Origin: Leptospiraceae bacterium
GTDB taxonomy: Bacteria > Spirochaetota > Leptospiria > Leptospirales > Leptospiraceae
Length of the DNA stretch: 64,000 bases
Reading direction: 5' to 3'
NCBI GenBank assembly: GCA_024233835.1
Contig: JACKPC010000006.1
Coordinates: 248,001-312,000 of the forward strand
Shown here: piece by piece, positions 35,601-43,835 of the stretch
Layout: every line of letters begins with the position of its first letter
How positions within the stretch are numbered: position 1 is the first letter of the stretch
Position numbers and translations under genes: made by a program
The notes under the pieces: model-generated
Database searches by the model: none
Seen by the model: only the letters and a program-made list of their open reading frames with translations
Told to the model about the DNA's origin: nothing

Positions 35601-35931
35601 AAAATATGGAGTAGGAATTTTAATCTCTGAAGAAAGTTATAAGAATATCAAGGATAAATCCAGATACGATATTCGTGCTATTGATAAGGTAATTATGAAA
35701 GGGAAAACCTCGGCTGTCTGGATTTACGAGGTCTTTGATGCAGACCCCGAAGAAATCAGGTTTCAAAAACTCAATACTCTTGAGCTATTCCAGCAGGCAG
35801 TTTATAATTATACAGATAACAGATACAATGCTGCCTATGAGCTTTTTACCGAAATAAAAAAGAGTGCTTCAGAAGATAAAGTTGTAGATCATTTTTTAAA
35901 TATTTTAAAAAATCAATTTATAAAAAGCTGA
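32665..35931 (+). CDS. Hybrid sensor: 7TM / histidine kinase / receiver / adenylate cyclase
   Basis: The 1088-residue protein starts with a signal peptide. An extracellular beta-sandwich (about 30-195) and seven membrane helices (about 200-400) follow, the 7TM-DISM layout. The kinase part has HELKTPLNG (His near 437), the N-box QQILYNLVGNAIKFTD, SDTGIGIP and GGTGLGL. A receiver follows with VDDEP and the phosphoacceptor in LLDVMMPK (Asp near 742). The cyclase domain has FSDIRSFT, KYIGDAIMALY and SDAVNLASRVES, with Lys and Asp at the ATP-selecting positions. All catalytic residues look intact. The protein could relay an outside signal to cAMP within one chain. The ATG at 32665 gives the signal peptide; the longer frame begins with TTG. 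Confidence 0.93.
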   Translation: MKKFKHVLFIILLPILLLTELSSETLKKNGILDLSDFDLSKQDKPIPLDTYWEFYWKKFYLSSDFYGETKPRPDIYMEVPSTWQNLNNQFFDKQGFATYRLRVFLHDTNPISFYTKGMGTNLRLFINGELAVEVGKPGKTVFESIPNSTPTSFTYFPKTKDLELIVHISNFHYRMSGFWYPLEIGTPKLINRKLHYSYFLEFCLFASMFMMGLYHIGIYSNRRQALEALYFGLFCLIFALRTLVLGEKFLPSYFEGMPWELTLKIEYLSFYLGLPIFMFYYLHLFKQINYPKFIYFIGAMAALFSLFVLFGTSFYYTHSVQAYQLLTLSCIVYILATLLKGSKFNLPGSKLFIFSLLIFSTTIIHDFLYSNQIIIHSIHLAPFGFISFIFLQSYLLSKNFSIAFSTTERLGIELKEKNEALTKLDKLKDDFLANTSHELKTPLNGIIGLSESLLDGAAGKLPEKVAYNLSLIITSGKRLSNLVNDILDFSKMRSNEIKVSKKPVDIYSISNLVLTLSEALIQKKNITLKNSIPQDFPSAIGDENRIQQILYNLVGNAIKFTDSGEVEIRAEVKEDSFMYISISDTGIGIPEDKFEAIFKSFEQIDSSSDRTYGGTGLGLTVTRQLVELHDGKITLESTLGEGSTFTFSLPVSQEKASSKEPQEESILTRLSENPLELAEQITLNKGEFNYKILIVDDEPINLQVLSNHLSLHNYSILQASNGQEALDILSKSPVIPDLILLDVMMPKMTGYEVCKKIRENYNANILPIVLLTAKNQINDLVQGFIHGANDYLTKPFSKDELLTRIKNHLNLSKTSGAYEKFVPQEFIKLINKDSIIDVKLGDHSEKYMSVLFSDIRSFTTLSETMSPRENFNFINSYLKRMSPIIQEHRGFIDKYIGDAIMALYPEETEDAISSAISMQKNLQEYNFHRINSGYKTIEIGIGINTGNLMLGTIGGLNRMEGTVISDAVNLASRVESMTKKYGVGILISEESYKNIKDKSRYDIRAIDKVIMKGKTSAVWIYEVFDADPEEIRFQKLNTLELFQQAVYNYTDNRYNAAYELFTEIKKSASEDKVVDHFLNILKNQFIKS

Positions 35932-36181
35932 GAGAATAAACTCCGGCAGGCATATTTTCGGACAATCTTCAGAATTTAATTGATATAAAAGTCAATTCGA
36001 ATGACTATGTCCCAGTAATAATAATTATCATAGATAAGAAAAGGATTTTTAGTAAAATTATCTTGATCCTTGCATATAATTTTATCAAATGACAATAGGC
36101 ATAGGTGATTTTTATTCTTGGAATTTCTATTAGTTGATTCCAATAAAAATACCGACGATAAACAAGAAGAGAAAGAAAAGC

Positions 36182-37291
36182 ATGAATGAAATAGAAGAAG
36201 CCAAAGAAAGTGCAGATCAGGAATTTAACAAGATAAAAAACCTTGCGAAAGAAGCCTATAAATACATTGAGATTAAAAGGTTTAATGAAGCCAAAACCAA
36301 GTTTGAAGAGCTTCTAAAAATTGATCCCGAAAATACCTACGGTCTTGTTGGAATGGGTGATCTTTTGTATAAAACCAGGCAATATGAAGATGCGATAATT
36401 TATTATAAGAAATGCCTTGAAAGCGATGCTTCCAATAAATTTTCTATCATGGGTTTAATGAATTGTTACCGTGATATGAAACAACTTAATATGGTTATCA
36501 ATATCGCTGAAGAATACAGACATATCACAATGTCAGATGCTTCCATTTTAAGCCGAGTAGCTGATGCGCATAGAAAACTGAAGAATTTTAAAGAATCAGA
36601 AATCTACTATATGTCAGCACTACAGATCAATCCCAACGACCAATATGTAATCGTTGGAATCGGTCATCTATATTTTGCCTGCCAGCGTTATCTGGATGCC
36701 ATCCACTGGTGGGAAAAACTTGTAAATATACAACCCAATAATATTAAGATCCTCACCGAAATAGGGAATAGCTATCGTAAAATTAAAGACTATGACCGAG
36801 CAATTGAATTCTACGAAAAAGCAGAAAGCCTCGAATCCAATAACTTTTTTGCCCTATATGGTCTAGCCGAATGCTATAGGGGAAAGAAAATGTTTGATAA
36901 GGCGATAGAATTTTGGGAAAAAATTCTTAAATTTGATCCAAACAACAAACTTATCATAAACCGATACGCAGATAGTTTAAGAGGTATGGGAGAATTTGAA
37001 AAAGCACTCGAATGTTTTAATAGAAACAAAGAAGACTACTATGCTCTTCTCGGTAAAGCTTCCACTCTCAAATTAATGGGGGAATTTGCTAACTCAGAAG
37101 AGATTTATCAACAACTCATCGGGAAAGACGCGAAGGATTCGAGACCGGTTATCGAATTATCCGATTTATGGTATCATAATATGGGAAAAAAAGAAGACGC
37201 TATCAACATCCTTCAAGAGTTCTTGAGAAGCAACCCATCCAGCACCGATGTAGACATCAAGCTCTTACAGTTTATAAACGAGGAAAGTTAG
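36182..37291 (+). CDS. Cytoplasmic TPR-repeat protein
   Basis: The 369-residue product has at least eight TPR units, for example RFNEAKTKFEELLKIDPENT, YEDAIIYYKKCLESDASN, YDRAIEFYEKAESLESNN and FDKAIEFWEKILKFDPNNK. There is no signal peptide. It probably acts as a protein-binding scaffold. It follows the hybrid cyclase after a 250-base gap that holds no clear gene. The ATG at 36182 is preferred over a TTG at 36134. Its stop codon overlaps the stop of the convergent P83/100-like gene (shared TTAG at 37288-37291). Confidence 0.85.
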   Translation: MNEIEEAKESADQEFNKIKNLAKEAYKYIEIKRFNEAKTKFEELLKIDPENTYGLVGMGDLLYKTRQYEDAIIYYKKCLESDASNKFSIMGLMNCYRDMKQLNMVINIAEEYRHITMSDASILSRVADAHRKLKNFKESEIYYMSALQINPNDQYVIVGIGHLYFACQRYLDAIHWWEKLVNIQPNNIKILTEIGNSYRKIKDYDRAIEFYEKAESLESNNFFALYGLAECYRGKKMFDKAIEFWEKILKFDPNNKLIINRYADSLRGMGEFEKALECFNRNKEDYYALLGKASTLKLMGEFANSEEIYQQLIGKDAKDSRPVIELSDLWYHNMGKKEDAINILQEFLRSNPSSTDVDIKLLQFINEES

Positions 37292-38988
37292 GGTTTAATT
37301 TTTTTCAATAATGTCAGGTCGGATTTCTTGAAAATCAGGATTTCCGGCTCTTTCCCTTCTTCTCCCCTGGAACTCAAATAAATCTTTTCTCCGTAAAAAG
37401 TAATTTCTGAATCCGGCTGAACTTCCACCTTAGAACGATGTAAAAGCTTTAGATTTTTATCATATTTTGCAATAAAAAATCTTCCACCCTCATCTTCAAA
37501 AGCATAAACCTGCATACTTTTCTCCGAGATTTCAACAGGACTGTGCAAATAGAGTTTGGCTTCAGAAGAAGATTGTAAACGCAAATTGTAGCGATTTAGT
37601 AATACTAAGCGAAATTGTCCGTCAGTATAGCCAATCATAATTAGATTTTTACCAAACTTTTTAAAAGACTTGCTACAAATATTATTATAATCACTTTTTA
37701 TGACCACATCATCTTTCAATGGATCAATAAGATAAATTTCGTTATTATACCTTTCTATCTCCGGAACATATTTTATAATTTTCATAAAATATATTTTTCC
37801 ATCAATTACATTGTCTGTGTATTTTCCCTTTTCATAATACTTGCTTTCTTTTTCATCAAGAACTTGTTTTAAAGATAGATTCTCCTTTTTTATACGGTGA
37901 ATATTTTCTTTTAGATCCCGGTTTTCCGAAGTCTTTCTTTGTGTATCTTCTTCCAATTCTTTATTTTTATCCAGAAAAGCATCGTTCTCATTTTTCTTGT
38001 TTTTAATATTTTGCTTCAAAGAATCCTTTTCATTCTCAATCCGCTTTTTTTCTTTTTCTAATTGTTTATTTTCTAACTCTAGCTCGATTACAGAAGGTTC
38101 TTTCTTATCTTTCTCTTCTTTCTTTTTTGGTCCTGCTTTTTTAAGGATTATTTCTTCCTTATCATCCAGAGTCTTAGAAGTTTCTTTATCTTGAAGGTTT
38201 GAATTTTTATGAGATGGATCTGTTATGGTCAGATCATCTTCGTTTGCCTTTTTCTTTTGCTTACTCAACCATTCATCTTTCTCTTTTTGTTTTTGTATTA
38301 ATCTTTCCAGTTCCTCCTTATCTTCTTTACCCTCCCGACTCTTTTCAATCAGATCCCCTACTTCTTTTTCAATCTCATCCAGTACAATACGTCTCTTCAC
38401 TTTTGTACCGGGAAAGCCTTCTATCGGAATAACAAGACTGGTCCTACCGGCCCAATTTTTGTAGGTTTTAGAAATTCCTATATTTTCTTCCTCAATATTA
38501 CGTATTACGTCTTTAGAATACTTTTTTTGTATATACTCTATATCTTTACGATGAATAGCATTGTAATATAAAATGTATCGAGATAAAACTTCAGCTTCAT
38601 ATTCACTATACAAAAAAGCTTTTTCAAGATAAGCACTTAATACCCTTTCAAGAGAATGGATATGACCATATTTAACAGACTTATGCACCGAAAGGACATC
38701 TGCTCCAAATTTATTTTCGATATTCTGAAACCTTTGAATACGAAAACCGGAAACCTCTTCAGAACCCATACTATTCGGTGCAGAAATTAACTCATAAAGC
38801 TTATAACCGATTCTTCTATTTTCTTGTTTTATCTTTCCTGTTGCCCGCTTCGCATTACGGTTTAGAAAATCGATCTTAACACTATTACGAATTTCCTCTT
38901 CTCCAAGTTTAGGAGAAGAGAAAAGAATTGTATTCAGAAAGAAAAATAAGACAAAACAGAAAAACAAACTATATTGAAATTGCATCAT
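37288..38988 (-). CDS. P83/100-family secreted coiled-coil protein, second copy
   Basis: The 566-residue protein has a signal peptide, a conserved N-terminal domain (to about residue 220, with FGADVLSVHKSVKYGHIHSL and YKNWAGRTSLVIP), a coiled coil (about 220-370) and a C-terminal beta-rich domain (DGKIYFMKIIKY, NNEIYLIDPLKDDVVIKSD). The same order is found in the adjacent 590-residue protein and in the Borrelia P83/100 antigen family. The protein should lie in the periplasm or on the cell surface. Its start overlaps the stop of its paralogue by four bases, so the two genes are an operon and a tandem duplication. Confidence 0.8.
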   Translation of the reverse strand: MMQFQYSLFFCFVLFFFLNTILFSSPKLGEEEIRNSVKIDFLNRNAKRATGKIKQENRRIGYKLYELISAPNSMGSEEVSGFRIQRFQNIENKFGADVLSVHKSVKYGHIHSLERVLSAYLEKAFLYSEYEAEVLSRYILYYNAIHRKDIEYIQKKYSKDVIRNIEEENIGISKTYKNWAGRTSLVIPIEGFPGTKVKRRIVLDEIEKEVGDLIEKSREGKEDKEELERLIQKQKEKDEWLSKQKKKANEDDLTITDPSHKNSNLQDKETSKTLDDKEEIILKKAGPKKKEEKDKKEPSVIELELENKQLEKEKKRIENEKDSLKQNIKNKKNENDAFLDKNKELEEDTQRKTSENRDLKENIHRIKKENLSLKQVLDEKESKYYEKGKYTDNVIDGKIYFMKIIKYVPEIERYNNEIYLIDPLKDDVVIKSDYNNICSKSFKKFGKNLIMIGYTDGQFRLVLLNRYNLRLQSSSEAKLYLHSPVEISEKSMQVYAFEDEGGRFFIAKYDKNLKLLHRSKVEVQPDSEITFYGEKIYLSSRGEEGKEPEILIFKKSDLTLLKKIKP

Positions 38989-40757
38989 TCGATTTCCGGT
39001 TTGATTGTTTTAATTAATTCCAATTTATTTTTATCAAAAATTAGGATAGAAGGTTTCTGTCCTTCTTTTACTTTTGAAGTAATGTAGATCTTAGAACCAT
39101 AAAAAGTTAATTCAGAAAAAGGACTGATTTCTACACTGGAACGTTTTATCTTTTTCAAATCCTTATCAAACCTGGTGAGATAAAAATGTTCATCTTCCTC
39201 TTCAATCGCATATATTTCCTTAGTTTGATTATCTACCACTAAAGGTGTTTGCCAGAAAACTTTAGTTTCTGATTTTCCCTGGTATTTTAGATTAGATTTA
39301 TCTAAAATAACCAGTTTATATACATCTTTATGGTTTTCTTCAAAACCTACTACGACGATATTTGAACCCAGCTCCCGGAAAGTTTTGCTGGTGATGTTAT
39401 GAAAATCACTCTTGATCACGACATCATCTTTAGCCGGATCCAAAAGAAAAATTTCATTATTATAACGACCCTCGGATGTATATTTAATGATTTTCAGGAA
39501 AATAATTTTTCCACCAATTACATTCTTCGAATACTTTCCTTCATTACTTTCCCTTTCCTTCGCTATTTCTAAAGACTTTTTCAAATCCTTATTCTCTTTC
39601 AGAACGCCTTTCTTCTCTTCTTTTAAAACTACATTTTCTTTCGTTACTTTTTTATTCTCTTTCGTAAGGTCTTTATTCTTTTCTTTTAAACTTGTGTTCT
39701 CTTTTTTGACTTCTTTATTTTCTTTCTTTAAGTTCTGATTTTGTTTTTTTAATTCTTTCGTTTCTTTTTTTAAACTCGTATTTTTTTCTCTCTTGTTAAT
39801 ATCCAAGTTTTCACCGGTTTTCTTTTCAATATCTTTTGCCTTATCCCGAAGAGCTAATTTTTCATTCTCTAATTTCTTCTTGTTTTTATTCAACTCATCA
39901 ACTTTCTTCTTTTCTTTTTCGATTTCTGCCTTATTTTTAGCAGGGTCCTTTTTTAACTCTTCCAGTTTATCAAAAGATTCTTCTGCTTTTTTGTTCAGAC
40001 TCTCTTCGTTTTTATATAGATCATCAATACGATTCTTTAATTTTGATTTTTCATCTTCCAACTTCTTCTTGCTCAGATCATCAAAGCGTTTTCTTTCATC
40101 ATCTTTTCCTTTACGGTTTTCAATGATCTTATTCACTTCTTTTTCTAACTCATCGAGTGTTATATCTTTTCCACTTTTGGAAAGAATATTATTCTCCAAT
40201 GGAATTACAATCAGGGAACGACCGGCCCAATTCTTATAATCTCTGGCGATACCGATTCGCTTTGAATCCAAATTTTTCATTACAGAAGATGTATATTTTT
40301 CACTATAGTAATCCTTATCTCCACGGTGCAGAGCGTTATAATAGATGATATACTTGGCTATAGTTTCAGCATCAGACTCAGAATATGAAAAAGCATATCG
40401 AATATAGGCTTCAATGATTCGAATCAGTGAGTTTACATGTCCGTAGGGTATTGACTTACCCATACTTAAAATATCCGCACCCATTTTCTTATCTTCGCCC
40501 GGAAAAATTCTTTGCATGGTGAAATTGTTATATGTATGTGATGATTGACCATCCTCAGTAATCGCTTCTGCCAGAGCTTTTCCAACCGCTTCGTTTTGTC
40601 GTCTGATCGAAATATCCGCTCTTTTTCTCGAACGATTGATAAAATCAATTTTCTCTACATCTTTAATTTCTTTTACCTGTATCTTCGCTTTTTCCTGAGA
40701 CAGGAGAGGGCTGATAAGAAAAAGGGAGAGAAAAATGGCTAATGTCCTGGATTTCAT
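38985..40757 (-). CDS. P83/100-family secreted coiled-coil protein, first copy
   Basis: The 590-residue protein has a signal peptide (MKSRTLAIFLSLFLISPLLS), a conserved domain with MGADILSMGKSIPYGHVNSL and DYKNWAGRSLIVIP, a long coiled coil (about 220-400) of Lys, Glu and Asn heptads, and a C-terminal domain (GKIIFLKIIKY, NNEIFLLDPAKDDVVIKSD). It matches the layout of the spirochaete P83/100 antigen family. The function is unknown; in Borrelia the member is an immunodominant antigen. It leads the two-gene unit and overlaps its paralogue by four bases. Confidence 0.85.
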   Translation of the reverse strand: MKSRTLAIFLSLFLISPLLSQEKAKIQVKEIKDVEKIDFINRSRKRADISIRRQNEAVGKALAEAITEDGQSSHTYNNFTMQRIFPGEDKKMGADILSMGKSIPYGHVNSLIRIIEAYIRYAFSYSESDAETIAKYIIYYNALHRGDKDYYSEKYTSSVMKNLDSKRIGIARDYKNWAGRSLIVIPLENNILSKSGKDITLDELEKEVNKIIENRKGKDDERKRFDDLSKKKLEDEKSKLKNRIDDLYKNEESLNKKAEESFDKLEELKKDPAKNKAEIEKEKKKVDELNKNKKKLENEKLALRDKAKDIEKKTGENLDINKREKNTSLKKETKELKKQNQNLKKENKEVKKENTSLKEKNKDLTKENKKVTKENVVLKEEKKGVLKENKDLKKSLEIAKERESNEGKYSKNVIGGKIIFLKIIKYTSEGRYNNEIFLLDPAKDDVVIKSDFHNITSKTFRELGSNIVVVGFEENHKDVYKLVILDKSNLKYQGKSETKVFWQTPLVVDNQTKEIYAIEEEDEHFYLTRFDKDLKKIKRSSVEISPFSELTFYGSKIYITSKVKEGQKPSILIFDKNKLELIKTIKPEIE

Positions 40758-40838
40758 AGATGTTTATTCCTCAGTGTAAAATATTTATGCAGGTTAATTC
40801 TATAATTACTTGTACGGTCTTATACAGGTATAGTATTT

Positions 40839-41471
40839 TTACTTTTTTTTCTCTTTTTCCGGATGAAAAACAATGTTCCAATATGTATAAGAGTATTGAA
40901 ACGCACCCAGAAAAAGCACCAGGATCATTGTATAGGCTGCATATTCCGGATGTTTGATGATATTATCTTCTTTCATATATAGAGAGATTCCCGGCATGAA
41001 AACATACCAGAGAACCGTAATGGCAGTCAAAGCAACTCCTAATTTTCCCCAGATATTAGGACTCCCCTGTATTCCCCTTTTAAAAAAAAGGAAGGTTCCG
41101 AGCCAAACACCCAGAATCTCACGCACAAAGTATATAATTAAAATCCAGAGAGGCATTTCATAGTACAGAACCAGGACAATAAGCCCGCTTATACTCACTA
41201 TCTTATCACAAACCGGATCGAGGTATTTCCCAATAATACTTTCCTGTTTTAAAAAACGAGCTACTTTTCCATCCAAAAAATCGCTAACAATCGCAATAAA
41301 AATAGTACTTACAAGTCCATATACATTTGTTCTATCGCTTGGAAACTTCACATAACGAATTGCATAATAAATGAAGAAAGGTAAAACAAAAATTCTCAAA
41401 GAGGTAATCATATTGGGAATTGTAAACACCCTTTCCGTACGCAATTCTTCTGTTAATTTTCCAGTCTCCAT
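40839..41471 (-). CDS. pgsA: CDP-alcohol phosphatidyltransferase, probably PgsA
   Basis: The 210-residue membrane protein has the family motif DFLDGKVARFLKQESIIGKY followed by LDPVCDK, which is DG-x2-AR-x8-G-x3-D-x3-D. Its N-terminal TIPNMITSLRIFVLPFF is typical of CDP-diacylglycerol-glycerol-3-phosphate 3-phosphatidyltransferase. That enzyme makes phosphatidylglycerol phosphate at the inner membrane. Other members of the family (for example phosphatidylinositol or cardiolipin-type synthases) are possible. It is the last gene of an operon-like run, 7 bases after the FHA gene. Confidence 0.8.
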   Translation of the reverse strand: METGKLTEELRTERVFTIPNMITSLRIFVLPFFIYYAIRYVKFPSDRTNVYGLVSTIFIAIVSDFLDGKVARFLKQESIIGKYLDPVCDKIVSISGLIVLVLYYEMPLWILIIYFVREILGVWLGTFLFFKRGIQGSPNIWGKLGVALTAITVLWYVFMPGISLYMKEDNIIKHPEYAAYTMILVLFLGAFQYSYTYWNIVFHPEKEKKK

Positions 41472-41478
41472 TTATCAA

Positions 41479-43035
41479 TTATTTTCCTCTGAAAATAAGT
41501 ATCGTTTTTCCGAGTTTAATTTCATCAAAATCAGAAAGAACTCTGGGCCTGAGTAATTTCTTTCCATTCAAATAGACTCCATTACTGGAATAAAGATCGA
41601 ATAAAACATATTTGTTTTCAATTTTCTTAATCCTTGCATGAACCGAACTTATATAATTATCCCAAAGAACCAGGTCATTTTCCGGACTGCTACCAATTTT
41701 CACCTCCCCTTTATTAATGGTAAATTGTCTACCCGGGTTCGGACCTTTTTTCTGGATGAGTATAGCTGTATCGTAATCATCTCCCCGACTAATTTCTTCT
41801 TCGGGTAAACTACCTTCAATCTCATACTGAGTTAACATAGCGGTGGGAGTTGAAGAAGCTTTGGCTTCTTCTATCGAGTTCAGTTTTTTGGTTACCTTTT
41901 GCTCAACTGCCCTTAAATTAGCGGTCAAAGAAGGCTCCCGATTTTCTTGTTTGGAAGCTTTTACCTTTTTGCGTTTTGCTTCGAGGGCTTCTTCACGCAC
42001 ATTTTCCTGATAATACAAATCGTTTTCTTTTACTTTCTCAAGCTGTTTCTTTCTTTCTTTTTCTAATTCGTTACGAATATTCCTGTTTATCAGGTAAAGA
42101 ACCAACAAACAGAAAAATAAAAGAGCAAAGCTGGCTCCGTAAAAATACTCCACCTTTGCAAAACGGGTTTTAATAATATTTAAATAAGAAGCTTTATAAC
42201 GAAGATTATATTCTTCTTTTCCGGCGATAAAATTTACCCTGATTGTATTTGGAAATATCTTGTTCAATTTTTTCTGAAAAACAGAAGAATATTCCAGGAT
42301 AGGAGGAATTTTTCGAAATGCGTATAAATCCGATTTCAAACCTGTATAGGCTATTTTTTCTTTAATGGAATAGTATCTTCCCTTTGTAGATTCAGCTAAT
42401 TTTTCATTTGCAGTAGCTTCCAAACCAATAATATGTACCGGAATTTTATGTTTGCGAAAGCCTTTTACTATTTCATCAATCGGCTCATCCAGAATAGTTG
42501 GCATTTCCGGGTTTATAATAAAAGCTATAGTCGGCAATTCCGTTTTCTGATAGTCTTTCAGTAAATCTACAAGACTATAGTTCTGTCGATTTCCATATCC
42601 CGGACTCAGATTTTCTAACTGTGCCAGGGCTTTATATTTATCCAGATCCAATCGAATAAAAGCAGTTTCATTGGCAAAAAATTGTAAACCAACTCGATCT
42701 CGATCTCCCAGAGATTCCAGAAGGCCCTTCAAGATCCCCAGAGCTTCTTTATTTATAGAATCAAAATTAGAAATATGCACAGAAAAAAGAGCGTGTATAG
42801 GACGAAACCCATTGACTCGAATTATATTCACCTTCTCTACATATTGTGTTTCCGGTCCGAGAGATTCTGTAATTTTCAGCTTCTCTGATTGAATTGAACG
42901 ATCTCTTGATTCTCGAACCTGCAATTTTACAGATGGAAAGCGTGTAATATCAATTTTTTCCAGAACCGGTCCAGCCCAAAGGCTAAAAAGCGAGGGAAAA
43001 GCTAAAAAAACAATAAAAAATCTCTTATTAATCAT
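41479..43035 (-). CDS. vWA-like / membrane helix / FHA-domain protein
   Basis: The 518-residue protein has a signal peptide, an extracytoplasmic region resembling a vWA fold (about 75-215, ALFSVHISNFDSIN in the MIDAS position but without a clear DxSxS), one membrane helix (about 300-320), a charged linker and a C-terminal cytoplasmic FHA domain. The FHA domain shows KIGSSPENDLVLWDNYISSV with HARI, and SSNGVYLNGKK. FHA domains bind phosphothreonine, so it may carry a periplasmic signal to a phosphorylated partner. Its start overlaps the ABC ATPase gene by four bases. Confidence 0.8.
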   Translation of the reverse strand: MINKRFFIVFLAFPSLFSLWAGPVLEKIDITRFPSVKLQVRESRDRSIQSEKLKITESLGPETQYVEKVNIIRVNGFRPIHALFSVHISNFDSINKEALGILKGLLESLGDRDRVGLQFFANETAFIRLDLDKYKALAQLENLSPGYGNRQNYSLVDLLKDYQKTELPTIAFIINPEMPTILDEPIDEIVKGFRKHKIPVHIIGLEATANEKLAESTKGRYYSIKEKIAYTGLKSDLYAFRKIPPILEYSSVFQKKLNKIFPNTIRVNFIAGKEEYNLRYKASYLNIIKTRFAKVEYFYGASFALLFFCLLVLYLINRNIRNELEKERKKQLEKVKENDLYYQENVREEALEAKRKKVKASKQENREPSLTANLRAVEQKVTKKLNSIEEAKASSTPTAMLTQYEIEGSLPEEEISRGDDYDTAILIQKKGPNPGRQFTINKGEVKIGSSPENDLVLWDNYISSVHARIKKIENKYVLFDLYSSNGVYLNGKKLLRPRVLSDFDEIKLGKTILIFRGK

Positions 43036-43829
43036 TCAATAATACCTCCTGGTACCCGGTATCTCATTGAGCCTTCAAAAAGGCTTTTAGAATAAGGGTG
43101 ATTCAATAAAACCTGAGCGGCCTGAATCCTTGCGTTTTCCACAAATTCTCCTTTCTTTAGTACAGTTACATCATCGGCAATTCCTTCCACAATCCTCATA
43201 TCATGGGTAATGAGAAGTAAACCAATCCCGGATTCTGAAACAAGGCGATAGAGCAAATCCAATGTATTTTTCTCGTTAATCGAATCAAGAGCTGTTGTAG
43301 GCTCGTCTGCCACCAGAATATCTGGCTTCAAAGCTATGGCAACAGCAATTAAAATTCTCTGTCTTTCACCACCGGACAACTCTGCCGGAAGACGATTTAA
43401 CTTTTCCTCTGCTTCTTTTATCCCTATCTCTTCCAAAATATGCAGGATAAAGGGTTTATTTGCAAGTTTTTTGTCTTTCAAATAGAAATATTCTTTGATC
43501 TGTACTCCAACTTTCCGGTAAGGGTGGAAAGCGTTGGCCGGATTTTGAGGGATGAGAATAATATTCTTCCCTCTTAAATTCAACCATTCTTTTTTTGAAA
43601 TATCCTTATATTCCCGATTTAATAAGGTAAATACATCATAATAATAATTTAAATCCGGATGACTTAGCTTAAAAAGTAAAAGTGCCAGGGTTGTTTTTCC
43701 ACTTCCGGATTCTCCAATTACTGCATGTATTCTTCCCCTTTGCAAAGAAATCCGAAAATCCCTTAAAATAGTTTTCCCGGATTGAGTATGGATTATGTTT
43801 AAATTCTGTATTTTTAATAAAGAGTTCAA
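43032..43829 (-). CDS. ABC transporter ATP-binding protein, peptide (Opp/Dpp) type, without permease
   Basis: The 265-residue protein has Walker A GESGSGKTT, the signature LSGGERQR, Walker B ILVADEPTTALD and the H-loop LLITHD. The C-terminal HPYSKSLF matches the segment found at the end of OppD/DppD-type subunits. It normally would power peptide or nickel import. No permease or solute-binding gene is adjacent; the only solute-binding domain in the window is the cytoplasmic fusion at 27565-30990. Both neighbours are within six bases, so it is part of the same operon-like run. Confidence 0.9.
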   Translation of the reverse strand: MNSLLKIQNLNIIHTQSGKTILRDFRISLQRGRIHAVIGESGSGKTTLALLLFKLSHPDLNYYYDVFTLLNREYKDISKKEWLNLRGKNIILIPQNPANAFHPYRKVGVQIKEYFYLKDKKLANKPFILHILEEIGIKEAEEKLNRLPAELSGGERQRILIAVAIALKPDILVADEPTTALDSINEKNTLDLLYRLVSESGIGLLLITHDMRIVEGIADDVTVLKKGEFVENARIQAAQVLLNHPYSKSLFEGSMRYRVPGGIIE

Positions 43830-43835
43830 ATCTTC

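Noticed and set aside
39487..40239. Long plus-strand open frames opposite the P83/100 gene
   Set aside because: They are Phe- and Ser-rich mirror images of Lys/Glu coiled-coil codons and have no features of their own. The same holds for plus-strand frames at 9853-10184 and 37997-38194.
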